Notes: generated from the sequence alone by a model not told the origin. A DNA stretch of 7,546 bases from Deltaproteobacteria bacterium (GCA_016875155.1 VGSD01000135.1:1-7546), one strand, 5' to 3'; shown: positions 1-6,992, counted from the first letter of the stretch. Numbers and translations: made by a program.

Positions 1-8
1 TCAAAAAA

Positions 9-82
9 GATTACAAAGATTTTGTTTATTGAATATCTTTTAAATCTCTGGAATCATCTCCTAATCTGTGTAATCAGAGTTT
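9..82. repeat. Degenerate GATTACA-type intergenic repeats downstream of mreB
   Basis: This AT-rich stretch carries no credible gene. The word gattacaaagat at 9-20 recurs on the opposite strand at 64-75 as gattacacagat, with 11 of 12 bases identical, giving an inverted pair with a 43-base spacer. Two direct copies with a 20-base period also lie at 43-62 and 63-82; their first 14 bases agree at 12 positions (aatctctggaatca and aatctgtgtaatca). From memory, words like AATCTGTGTAATCTGTGG recur in intergenic DNA of many uncultured bacterial genomes. That link is recall, not a search result. No clear terminator for mreB is visible here. Confidence 0.5.
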
Positions 83-97
83 TTATCTTAAAAAATC

Positions 98-1144
<1,047 letters not shown>

Positions 1145-1169
1145 CTATGGAATTGATGAATGTTGTTCT

Positions 1170-1198
1170 ATATTAACAAATCCCTCATCTCGATTCAA
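1170..1198 (-). promoter_or_regulatory. Predicted sigma70-type promoter of mreB
   Basis: Read on the minus strand, TTGAAT (1198-1193) lies exactly 17 bases before TAATAT (1175-1170). This is a well-spaced -35/-10 pair. Transcription would start near 1163, about 28 bases before the mreB ATG, leaving room for the AGGAG ribosome site at 1142-1146. The pair sits in the short divergent gap between mreB and ppiD. The call rests on sequence match alone. Confidence 0.6.
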
Positions 1199-1224
1199 GG
1201 AAAATCCTTCCCTCGCTCTCCCCC

Positions 1225-1253
1225 TTGTCTTTTTCAGGAGGATTGATTAATAT
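1225..1253 (+). promoter_or_regulatory. Predicted sigma70-type promoter of ppiD
   Basis: TTGTCT (1225-1230) and TAATAT (1248-1253) are separated by exactly 17 bases on the plus strand. A start near 1260 would give a very short leader, just long enough to hold the AAAGGAG ribosome site at 1264-1270. The upstream edge lies 27 bases from the -35 of the opposing mreB promoter, so the two polymerases could bind back to back. The same -35 hexamer, TTGTCT, is used by the predicted ruvC promoter in this window. The pair is a sequence match only. Confidence 0.55.
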
Positions 1254-1274
1254 TTCCTCGTTGAAAGGAGAATA

Positions 1275-3179
1275 ATGATGTTAACGATCCTAAGAAAACA
1301 TGCCACCTCCTGGATGCTCAAGGGTCTGCTTCTGTTGGTGGCAGTGACATTCATCTCCTGGGGAGGATATTCTTTCTTCCGGAAAGAAAAATACAATTAC
1401 GCAGCAAAGGTGGACGGGATTCCCATCCACGTCAGGGACTACCAGGAAACCCTTCAGGGGGTTTTGAAACGTTACCGGGATGCGATGGGCCCTGCCTTCA
1501 CCGATAAGATGATCGAAGAGCTCCGCATCAAGGAGAACGTCCTGGAAGAACTGATCTCCCGAGCCCTCATTCTCCAGGAAGGAAAAAGGTTGGGCCTCCA
1601 TATCTCGGACGGCGAATTGAGAATGGCCATTGAATCAATCCCTACTTTTCAGCTTAATGGTCAATTTGATTCACATCTCTATGAAAGATTTCTTCGCCTC
1701 AACCGGATGGTTGCAGAGGATTTTGAACAGATGCAACGGGAAAACCTCATTTACAACAAAGTGGTGAATCTCATTCGGCTCAACGGAGCAAAGGTCTCCG
1801 AGCAAGAAACATTGGAGACTTACCTCTTCGAGAATGAAAAGATCAACCTCCATTTCATTAAGATTGCCCCTGGGGCCTTCAGGGGACAGGTGAGCGCTAA
1901 TGAAATCGAGATCAAGGACTATTACCAGAAACAGCAGGAGGAATTCAGAATTCCCACCTACCTCCAGATCCAATACATCGCCTTCCGCCCTTCAGATTAT
2001 GAACCAAAGGTTCAGGTCTCTCCTGACGAAATCAAACGTTATTATGACCAGCGAAAAGAGAGCTTTAAGATCCCTAAGAAAATCAGGGTTAGGGAGATCC
2101 TGATCAAAGTGGATCCGCAGGATTCCCCTGAAAGGATAGAGGAGAAGAGAAAAAAGGCTGAAGAGATCCTCGGGAGGGCTAAAAAGACAAAAGACTTTGC
2201 TTCTTTAGCCAAACAGGTTTCTGAATCGGGAACCGCCTCAAAAGGAGGAGACCTGGGATGGCTTCAGAAGGGAAATATCGATGAACCCTTGGAGACAGTT
2301 CTCTTTTCATTGAAGGCCGGTACCCTCACGGATGTGCTCAGAGTAGGAGAAGGATTTTACATCTTCAAGGCAGAGGAGGTGACCGAAGAAAAACAGAAGA
2401 CCTTTGAGGAGGTAAAGGATCAGATCCATCAGGGTTTGAAAAAGGAGAAAGCAAAAGCAGAGGCCTCCCGCAGGGCGGACGACGCCTTCTATTCCCTCTT
2501 CCGCAGCAGGGAAATTGAGAAGTTTGCGCGAGAAAAAGATGTTCCGATAAAAACGACAGGTTTCTTCAAGGAGGGCGACGAGATCCCTGAACTCGGCAAA
2601 GATCCCTCATTTTACTCCTCCGCCTTCTCATTAAAGACAGGAGAGATTTCTTCTGTGATCAGTATCCCGCCCAATTTTTACATCCTAAAACTGGTGGATA
2701 AGAAGGAATCCCGGATCCCTTCTTTGGAGGAGGTGAAAGAGGAGGTTATCCGGATGGTCGCTGGAAAGAAGGCTGACGAGAAGGCACGGCAGACAGCGGA
2801 TGAGATACTCAATAAGATAAAAACAGGCATGGGGATGAGTAAGGCCATCGAAGGGAAAAGTTACTCAGTGGACGAGACAGGCTTCTTCCTTCGATCTGGA
2901 GGCGTGATCCCGAAAATTGGACCCGCTGGAGAATTCATGACTTCTCTCGCCTCCCTAACCGAGCAAAAACCTCTTCCCAAAGAACTTTTCCATACAAAAG
3001 AAGGATACTTTGTGGTCCGATTGTTAGCCTCGGAGCCAGCCGATCGAAATAAATTCGAATCGGTCAAGAAGAATCTTGAAAAACGGCTGACCTACCAGAA
3101 ACAGGAGGAGTTCTTCAGAAACTGGCTCCAGCATCTTCGAGCCAAAGCAAAAGTCGAAATCAACAAAGACGTTCTCTGA
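1275..3179 (+). CDS. ppiD: PpiD-type membrane-anchored periplasmic chaperone (parvulin family)
   Basis: PpiD is anchored in the inner membrane near the Sec translocon and helps newly exported proteins fold. The product has 634 residues, close to E. coli PpiD (623). Visible parts: one membrane segment at about 14-34, a short Arg/Lys stretch, then NYAAKVDG (41-48), which closely matches the E. coli protein; a SurA-like helical chaperone region (about 45-215); a parvulin domain (about 268-370, GGDLGWL at 324-330); and two further parvulin-like segments (about 428-477 and 535-585). The parvulin histidines appear to be lost: REIL (273-276) replaces the usual RHIL, and GFYIF (360-364) replaces the usual G-H-I pattern. 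Isomerase activity is therefore doubtful, as in E. coli PpiD. AAAGGAG lies 4 bases before the first ATG and 7 before the second (1278), so the start could be either. The gene stands alone between divergent mreB and uxs. Confidence 0.88.
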   Translation: MMLTILRKHATSWMLKGLLLLVAVTFISWGGYSFFRKEKYNYAAKVDGIPIHVRDYQETLQGVLKRYRDAMGPAFTDKMIEELRIKENVLEELISRALILQEGKRLGLHISDGELRMAIESIPTFQLNGQFDSHLYERFLRLNRMVAEDFEQMQRENLIYNKVVNLIRLNGAKVSEQETLETYLFENEKINLHFIKIAPGAFRGQVSANEIEIKDYYQKQQEEFRIPTYLQIQYIAFRPSDYEPKVQVSPDEIKRYYDQRKESFKIPKKIRVREILIKVDPQDSPERIEEKRKKAEEILGRAKKTKDFASLAKQVSESGTASKGGDLGWLQKGNIDEPLETVLFSLKAGTLTDVLRVGEGFYIFKAEEVTEEKQKTFEEVKDQIHQGLKKEKAKAEASRRADDAFYSLFRSREIEKFAREKDVPIKTTGFFKEGDEIPELGKDPSFYSSAFSLKTGEISSVISIPPNFYILKLVDKKESRIPSLEEVKEEVIRMVAGKKADEKARQTADEILNKIKTGMGMSKAIEGKSYSVDETGFFLRSGGVIPKIGPAGEFMTSLASLTEQKPLPKELFHTKEGYFVVRLLASEPADRNKFESVKKNLEKRLTYQKQEEFFRNWLQHLRAKAKVEINKDVL

Positions 3180-3201
3180 TTAGAGTAAAATACCCAATCC
3201 A

Positions 3202-3241
3202 AATTGTACCTAAAAATGCGATCGCATTTTTAGGTACAATT
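3202..3241. repeat. Perfect 40-bp palindrome between ppiD and uxs
   Basis: All 20 base pairs match around the centre at 3221/3222. The left half reads aattgtacctaaaaatgcga and the right half is its exact reverse complement. The core is GCGATCGC (3218-3225), followed outward by an A5/T5 pair and then GTACC/GGTAC. It starts 22 bases after the ppiD stop. As RNA it could form an 18-bp stem with a GATC loop. No T-run follows the right arm, so it is not a classic intrinsic terminator, although the five T's within the arm might cause pausing. It could be a ppiD transcript end or stability structure, a binding site for a dimeric protein, or a relic of a mobile palindrome. The sequence does not decide between these. 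Confidence 0.9.
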
Positions 3242-3361
3242 AATCGTTCCGATTAAACAAGATGTTTCTTTATCGGAATCTAACTGTTTTAAATAATCTA
3301 AATACATTTTCGTCGTTCATTAATAACGAAGCTGTTACAACCATTATCAGAGAAGAACGTC
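3242..3361 (+). promoter_or_regulatory. AT-rich hairpin-rich leader upstream of uxs
   Basis: This stretch is clearly richer in A and T than the genes on both sides and encodes no credible protein. It contains several inverted repeats: aatcg/cgatt (3242-3254, loop of 3); TTCCGAT (3247-3253) with ATCGGAA (3272-3278), enclosing a second stem AAACA/TGTTT (3255-3267); and TCGTT/AACGA (3313-3329). In addition, 3311-3318 can pair with 3355-3362 with one mismatch, which would touch the first G of the uxs ribosome site. I found no well-spaced promoter pair. It may be a structured 5' leader of uxs or decayed repeat DNA. Confidence 0.35.
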
Positions 3362-3374
3362 GGAGGCTAAATTG
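3362..3374 (+). promoter_or_regulatory. Ribosome site fixing a TTG start for uxs
   Basis: GGAGG at 3362-3366 is a strong Shine-Dalgarno match. It stands five bases before TTG at 3372-3374. The reading frame then gives [18 protein letters not shown], placing the NAD-binding glycine motif at residue 13, as expected for the family. No ATG occurs in frame before that motif, so TTG is the best-supported start. TTG starts are usually less efficient than ATG and may lower expression. Confidence 0.75.
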
Positions 3375-4337
3375 AAGAGTTCAGACCAAATTCGGATTCT
3401 GGTGACGGGCGGGGCTGGGTTCTTAGGTTCTCATCTCTGCGAACGCCTTTTAAAAGAAGGCCATGACGTCCTTTGCGTGGATAATTTTTACACCGGGACC
3501 AAGCGAAATATTTCCCATCTCCTTGATCAGCCCTATTTCGAACTCCTCCGACATGACATTACGTTTCCTCTTTATGTGGAGGTGGACGAAATCTACAACC
3601 TCGCCTGCCCTGCCTCACCCATCCACTACCAGAACGATCCGGTCCAGACGACAAAGGTCAATGTCCATGGTTCAATCAATATGTTAGGGCTCGCCAAACG
3701 TCTTAAGGCAAAAATCCTTCAGGCTTCTACCTCCGAAGTTTATGGAGATCCTTCCATCCATCCCCAACCAGAGAATTACTGGGGGAACGTCAACTGCATT
3801 GGACCCCGCTCCTGCTATGATGAGGGGAAACGGTGTGCTGAAACCCTTTTCTTCGATTATCACCGTCAACATCGCCTCAAGATCAAAGTCGCCCGCATCT
3901 TCAACACCTTCGGTCCCAGAATGCACCCCGATGACGGCCGTGTCATCTCCAACTTCATTCTCCAGGCCCTGAGGAATCAGCCCATCACCATCTATGGCGA
4001 TGGCTCTCAAACCCGTTCTTTCTGTTATGTGGACGATATGATCGCTGGCTTGATCCGCCTGATGAACACTCCTGACGATTTTACTGGGCCGATCAATCTC
4101 GGAAACCCAACCGAGATCTCCATTCTCGACCTGGCCAAAAAAATCATCCGGATGATAGGCTCAAAATCAAAGATTGCCTTCCGACCCCTTCCTGCTGACG
4201 ATCCCAAACAGCGTCAGCCCTTCATTGATCTGGCAAAAGAGAAACTGGGCTGGACCCCAAAAGTGTCCTTAGACGTAGGCCTGAAAAAAACAATCGCCTA
4301 TTTTGAGGATGTCCTTAAAAATGGGGGTCAAAAATAG
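3372..4337 (+). CDS. uxs: UDP-glucuronate decarboxylase (UDP-xylose synthase)
   Basis: This enzyme converts UDP-glucuronate to UDP-xylose and CO2 using tightly bound NAD+. It is a cytosolic member of the extended short-chain dehydrogenase family and supplies pentose for surface polysaccharide or glycan. The 321-residue protein spans one full domain. It shows the NAD motif GGAGFLGSH (13-21), Asp37 in VDNF for the adenosine ribose, [10 protein letters not shown] (118-127) with the catalytic Thr/Ser-Glu region, and the catalytic pair Tyr149 and Lys153 in [23 protein letters not shown] (174-191) and GSQTRSF (211-217, Arg215) complete the signature that separates UXS from UDP-glucose epimerase and dTDP-glucose dehydratase. 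The similarity to human UXS1 along the whole chain is easy to see by eye. The gene starts with TTG and ends 4 bases from the ruvB stop on the other strand. No UDP-glucose dehydrogenase or glycosyltransferase gene is in view, so the end product is unknown. Confidence 0.93.
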   Translation: MKSSDQIRILVTGGAGFLGSHLCERLLKEGHDVLCVDNFYTGTKRNISHLLDQPYFELLRHDITFPLYVEVDEIYNLACPASPIHYQNDPVQTTKVNVHGSINMLGLAKRLKAKILQASTSEVYGDPSIHPQPENYWGNVNCIGPRSCYDEGKRCAETLFFDYHRQHRLKIKVARIFNTFGPRMHPDDGRVISNFILQALRNQPITIYGDGSQTRSFCYVDDMIAGLIRLMNTPDDFTGPINLGNPTEISILDLAKKIIRMIGSKSKIAFRPLPADDPKQRQPFIDLAKEKLGWTPKVSLDVGLKKTIAYFEDVLKNGGQK

Positions 4338-4338
4338 G
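4284..4338 (-). terminator. Possible ruvB terminator lying inside the 3' end of uxs
   Basis: Read on the minus strand, three bases after the ruvB stop comes CCTATTTTTGA (4338-4328). It pairs with TCAAAATAGG (4306-4297) with one bulged base and a 21-base loop. After a six-base gap there is a run of seven T's (4290-4284). The order stem then T-run fits an intrinsic terminator for the ruv transcript, but the stem is AT-rich and the T-run is not immediately adjacent, so the call is tentative. The structure is encoded entirely within uxs codons plus its stop. Confidence 0.35.
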
Positions 4339-4341
4339 AAT

Positions 4342-5403
4342 CTAATGTTTCTTGGGAGTGGGAAAAGACAGCTGCCTTCCTGTATCATGATAGGGAATAC
4401 CAAAATGTTTGTAAGCCAGTTCCGTAGCTTTTCTTCCGTTCTGCATCCTTGCCACAAAACCAATCTTTAAGAGAAAAGGCTCCACCATATCCACCAGCGT
4501 ATCCGACTCTTCCTGAAGCGTTGCAGCAATGGCCTCCAGACCTACTGGCCCACCCTTGTAATAACGGATGATCGTCTCAAGAAACCTCCGGTCAAGGCCG
4601 GTCAGCCCCATCTCATCCACCCCTTCGAGACGTAATGCCTCATCGGTAATCTCTCGGGTGATCTTTCCTTCTCCGCGAATTTCTGCATAATCCCTCACCC
4701 TCTTGAGCAGACGATTCGAAATCCTTGGCGTGCCTCTGGAACGCTTGGCAATCTCCTCTGTTCCTTCCCGATCAATCGGTACGCCCAACAGTGCGGCAGA
4801 GCGTTTCACCACACGGTTCAGTTCCTCAAGAGAATAGAAGTCGAGATTCCTCAATATCCCGAATCGTTCCCGAAGCGGGGCTGAGAGGAGTCCGGCACGC
4901 GTGGTGGCACCGACGAGTGTAAACCGCTCGAGACGGTACCGGTGGCTTCGTGCGTGGGCTCCTTTGTCAAAAATAAAGTCAATGCAAAAGTCCTCCATGG
5001 CCGGATAAAGAAACTCTTCCACGATCTTGGGAAGGCGATGAATCTCATCAATGAAGAGGACATCTCCTTTTTCCAGATGGGTGAGGATGCTGATCAAGTC
5101 TCCTCCCTTTTCAATGGCAGGGCCTGAGGAGGTGACGATCTGTACTCCCATCTCGGTGGCAATGATATGGGCAAGAGTCGTTTTTCCAAGTCCCGGAGGG
5201 GAATGAAAGAGGATGTGATCAAGAGGTTCTCCCCGTTTCTTCGCTGCTTCAATAGCGATCTCCAGGGTCTCAACCACCTGTCCCTGACCGATATACTCGG
5301 AAAGCCTTCTCGGTCTCAGATCGAGATAATCCTCAACCTCTGGACGGCCTTCCTCGGACTTTGGCTTTGGATCAACCTCTTTCTTTTCTTCGGACTTCTT
5401 CAT
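4342..5403 (-). CDS. ruvB: Holliday junction branch migration ATPase RuvB
   Basis: RuvB forms hexameric AAA+ rings that pump DNA through the RuvA-bound Holliday junction during recombinational repair. The product has 353 residues. After a charged, lysine/glutamate-rich N-terminal tail of about 20 residues comes the core start [12 protein letters not shown] (29-40). It has Walker [10 protein letters not shown] (68-76, Lys74), Walker B VLFIDEIH (115-122), sensor 1 GATTRAG (165-171), arginine finger Arg178 in APLRERFG, sensor 2 [11 protein letters not shown] (223-233) and a C-terminal winged helix (about 268-335). The first Walker A residue is Ser where RuvB normally has Gly; the codon is TCC. 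The ATG has GGAG ten bases upstream, a rather long spacing. ruvB is the last gene of the cluster and is separated from ruvA by 253 bases of repeat-rich DNA, whereas ruvA and ruvB are usually adjacent. Confidence 0.97.
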   Translation of the reverse strand: MKKSEEKKEVDPKPKSEEGRPEVEDYLDLRPRRLSEYIGQGQVVETLEIAIEAAKKRGEPLDHILFHSPPGLGKTTLAHIIATEMGVQIVTSSGPAIEKGGDLISILTHLEKGDVLFIDEIHRLPKIVEEFLYPAMEDFCIDFIFDKGAHARSHRYRLERFTLVGATTRAGLLSAPLRERFGILRNLDFYSLEELNRVVKRSAALLGVPIDREGTEEIAKRSRGTPRISNRLLKRVRDYAEIRGEGKITREITDEALRLEGVDEMGLTGLDRRFLETIIRYYKGGPVGLEAIAATLQEESDTLVDMVEPFLLKIGFVARMQNGRKATELAYKHFGIPYHDTGRQLSFPTPKKH

Positions 5404-5454
5404 TTTTTATTATCTCCAAGACTCTCAATCTGCAATTTGAAATCTGAAAATGAA

Positions 5455-5640
5455 CTACCCCCGCAAGCAGCAAGGTATCACCTTCTCTTCTTTGCCGTCA
5501 TTCCGCGCTTGATTTAGCCTGCCCCGCACTTGATGCGGGGGAATCCAGGCGGGTTTTCTGGATACCGGTCGTTGCGACTCGAAACCGAGCTTTCGCCGGT
5601 ATGACAAATTCGCCGCAAGCAGCGGGGAATAGAACCCCAA
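5455..5640. repeat. Composite nested palindromic element between ruvA and ruvB
   Basis: Most of the gap from 5404 to 5656 is this non-coding element. Two identical 11-base words CCGCAAGCAGC (5461-5471 and 5613-5623) flank it. Inside, GTCAT (5497-5501) and ATGAC (5601-5605) mark inverted ends. Between them lie a strong hairpin CCCCGCA-cttga-TGCGGGG (5522-5540), ATCCAG/CTGGAT with a nine-base loop (5543-5563), and ACCGG/CCGGT (5564-5568 and 5596-5600) enclosing CTCG/CGAG (5578-5589). From memory, this matches the general plan of dispersed GTCATTCC...GAATCCAGG...CTGGAT...ATGAC repeats seen in intergenic DNA of Deltaproteobacteria and related genomes. No transposase is present, so it would be non-autonomous. 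The bases nearest ruvB (5427-5450) also repeat AATCTG. Confidence 0.75.
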
Positions 5641-5656
5641 GGGATTTAAAATTTTA

Positions 5657-6286
5657 TTACCCGACCCCCTTTTGTCCCCGATACACTTCTTCGAAGAGTT
5701 CCTCTGGGGTAGAGATATTCGGATTCCTCAACATCGCATCATGGACCAGTTTCTGTGCCTCGCCCATTTTATGTCCGAGATCCCTCACCAGAACCTCCTC
5801 CACCTGTTTCTTAATGTCTAAGACCTCTGTCTCGACAGGAATCTGATCCTCTCTCATCAGGGCAAACTTGCCAAGCTTTCCCTGAAGCGTCGCAATCATC
5901 TTATCTGCTGTTCTCCTTCCGATTCCTTTCAGGCTCTCAAGGGTCTTCGAATCCCTTTCCTCAATGGCTCTCGCAATTTTAGGGATGGGTTGGACAAGGG
6001 CTTTCACGGCTGTAAGCGGACCGATATCTTCCACCGTGATGAACTTCTCGAAGAACTCTTTCTCCGGTTCATAATTGAACCCAATGAGTACGGGCTTGGG
6101 TTGTCTTTCGGTCTGCTGATAATGGATAAAGAGCTTGACAATTTCTCCGTCTTCACCCGCTCTTTTGGAATGAAAGGTTTTCCTTACGATCGCAGGAAGG
6201 AGAATTTCGTACCCCACGCCATTAGCCAGGATGACCACCCGATCCTCCTCCTTCTTTAACAATCTTCCTTCGATGTATCGAATCAT
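5657..6286 (-). CDS. ruvA: Holliday junction DNA-binding protein RuvA (divergent)
   Basis: RuvA binds the four-way junction as one or two tetramers, holds it in an open square form and loads RuvB. The 209-residue protein has the three expected domains: an OB fold (about 1-70, with GVGYEI at 23-28 and IGF at 68-70), tandem helix-hairpin-helix motifs (DIGPLTA at 87-93 and GIGRRTADKMI at 121-131), and a C-terminal RuvB-binding three-helix domain (about 155-207). It departs from the common RuvA pattern: the first hairpin lacks the usual GVGPK, and the acidic pin (Glu55-Asp56 in E. coli) aligns with TERQPKP (59-65), where only one acid remains and the loop is two residues longer. The ATG has only GGGG seven bases upstream as a ribosome site. 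It is preceded and followed by repeat elements instead of abutting its partners. Confidence 0.9.
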   Translation of the reverse strand: MIRYIEGRLLKKEEDRVVILANGVGYEILLPAIVRKTFHSKRAGEDGEIVKLFIHYQQTERQPKPVLIGFNYEPEKEFFEKFITVEDIGPLTAVKALVQPIPKIARAIEERDSKTLESLKGIGRRTADKMIATLQGKLGKFALMREDQIPVETEVLDIKKQVEEVLVRDLGHKMGEAQKLVHDAMLRNPNISTPEELFEEVYRGQKGVG

Positions 6287-6299
6287 CGTTTTACCCCAA

Positions 6300-6450
6300 A
6301 AATCCGAAATCCGAATATCGGGCGAAGCGTCCGCTTAGGACCAACTCGAAACAAACCTAAATTTTCAAAATCTAAATTTTAAAAACTGTTTTGTTTGGAA
6401 CATTTAAAATTTGGTCATTTGAGATTGTTTCGGATTTCGTGCTTCGAATT
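6300..6450. repeat. MITE-like AT-rich inverted-repeat element between ruvC and ruvA
   Basis: Nearly the whole ruvC-ruvA gap is non-coding and organised symmetrically. CGAAATCCGAA (6305-6315) is perfectly inverted at 6429-6439. An inner AAATTTTAAA (6374-6383) is perfectly inverted at 6403-6412 around a spacer rich in T and G. From memory, this AATCCGAAATCC...TTTGGTCATTTG...TTTCGGATTTCG style recurs in intergenic DNA of many uncultured Gram-negative genomes and looks like a non-autonomous mobile repeat. The block 6320-6346 is less AT-rich than the rest and contains its own AAGCG-tc-CGCTT hairpin (6325-6336); it may be a later insertion. The element ends a few bases before the weak ruvA ribosome site, so any ruvA promoter would have to lie in it. 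I found no convincing one. Confidence 0.7.
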
Positions 6451-6458
6451 TAGAATTT

Positions 6459-6484
6459 CTCTGCTTCTCGAAAGAGAAGCAGAG
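6459..6484. other. Perfect 11-bp hairpin just after the ruvC stop
   Basis: CTCTGCTTCTC (6459-6469) and GAGAAGCAGAG (6474-6484) are perfect reverse complements with a four-base loop, gaaa on the plus strand and tttc on the minus strand. The stem begins one base after the ruvC stop codon. The minus-strand bases that follow are AAATTCTAAA, not a T-run, so it is not a standard intrinsic terminator. It could slow RNase decay of the ruvC end, pause ribosomes or polymerase, or mark a processing point between ruvC and ruvA. Confidence 0.7.
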
Positions 6485-6485
6485 G

Positions 6486-6971
6486 TTACCAGCGAAATTT
6501 ACTCGTTCGGGAGAGGCCCGTCAGGGCTAAAGCCAGGGCATCACCTGCATGGCTTGATCCGAGGGAGCCCTCAATCTTAAGGTATTGCCGAATGGCCCTC
6601 TCCATCTGTTTCTTATCCGCCCGGCCGCTTCCGGTCAAGGCACTCTTCACCTCCGTGGGCCTCACTTCAACGAGAGGAATGTCCTTTTCCTGGGCGGCGA
6701 GAAAGATCACACCCCTCACCTCTCCCAACTGAATAGCCGCCTTTGGAAATTGTTTGAGCACAAAGACCTCCTCCATGGCAAGAAGGCCCGGCTCCCATTT
6801 TTCGATCAGACCCTTTATTCCATCATAGATGATTTTCAGGCGGAGGGAAATAGGGCAATCCGATTCCGTTCGGATGGCTCCCCAGTCGCAGGCTCTTCCT
6901 CCGCGAGGAAGAGTCTCCACAATTCCAAAACCTGTCATGGCTAGCCCTGGATCAATTCCAATTGCCTTCAT
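6486..6971 (-). CDS. ruvC: Crossover junction endodeoxyribonuclease RuvC
   Basis: RuvC is the dimeric nuclease that cuts Holliday junctions symmetrically after RuvAB branch migration. The product has 161 residues, near the usual 160-175. The RNase H-like fold starts at once with KAIGIDPGLAMTGFG (2-16). The catalytic acids are Asp7, Glu67 in AMEEVF, and Asp144 in SHAGDALALAL. At the fourth position there is His141, not the E. coli Asp138; Thermus thermophilus RuvC also uses His here, so the site is probably active. The ATG at 6971 is chosen because it puts IDPG at the standard place and has AAGAAGG seven bases upstream. A longer frame reaching a TTG at 7019 would add 16 non-conserved residues and start upstream of the predicted transcription start. 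A terminator and an embedded promoter separate it from yebC. Confidence 0.96.
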   Translation of the reverse strand: MKAIGIDPGLAMTGFGIVETLPRGGRACDWGAIRTESDCPISLRLKIIYDGIKGLIEKWEPGLLAMEEVFVLKQFPKAAIQLGEVRGVIFLAAQEKDIPLVEVRPTEVKSALTGSGRADKKQMERAIRQYLKIEGSLGSSHAGDALALALTGLSRTSKFRW

Positions 6972-6992
6972 AAGGAAACCTTCTTCAGATGT

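Noticed and set aside
3218..3225. GCGATCGC as a cyanobacterial HIP1 repeat
   Set aside because: Only one copy is seen, within a larger palindrome, and the genes do not look cyanobacterial.
3684..4010. Minus-strand open frame inside uxs
   Set aside because: It has no family resemblance and is fully covered by a strongly conserved gene on the other strand.
5404..5445. Promoter for ruvB (TTGCAG with GATAAT)
   Set aside because: The spacer is only 15 bases, the -35 is poor, and the start would fall at the ATG with no room for a ribosome site.
5167..5517. Plus-strand open frame antisense to ruvB reaching into the ruvA-ruvB gap
   Set aside because: It is a shadow of ruvB with no ribosome site or recognisable domain, and it runs into repeat DNA.
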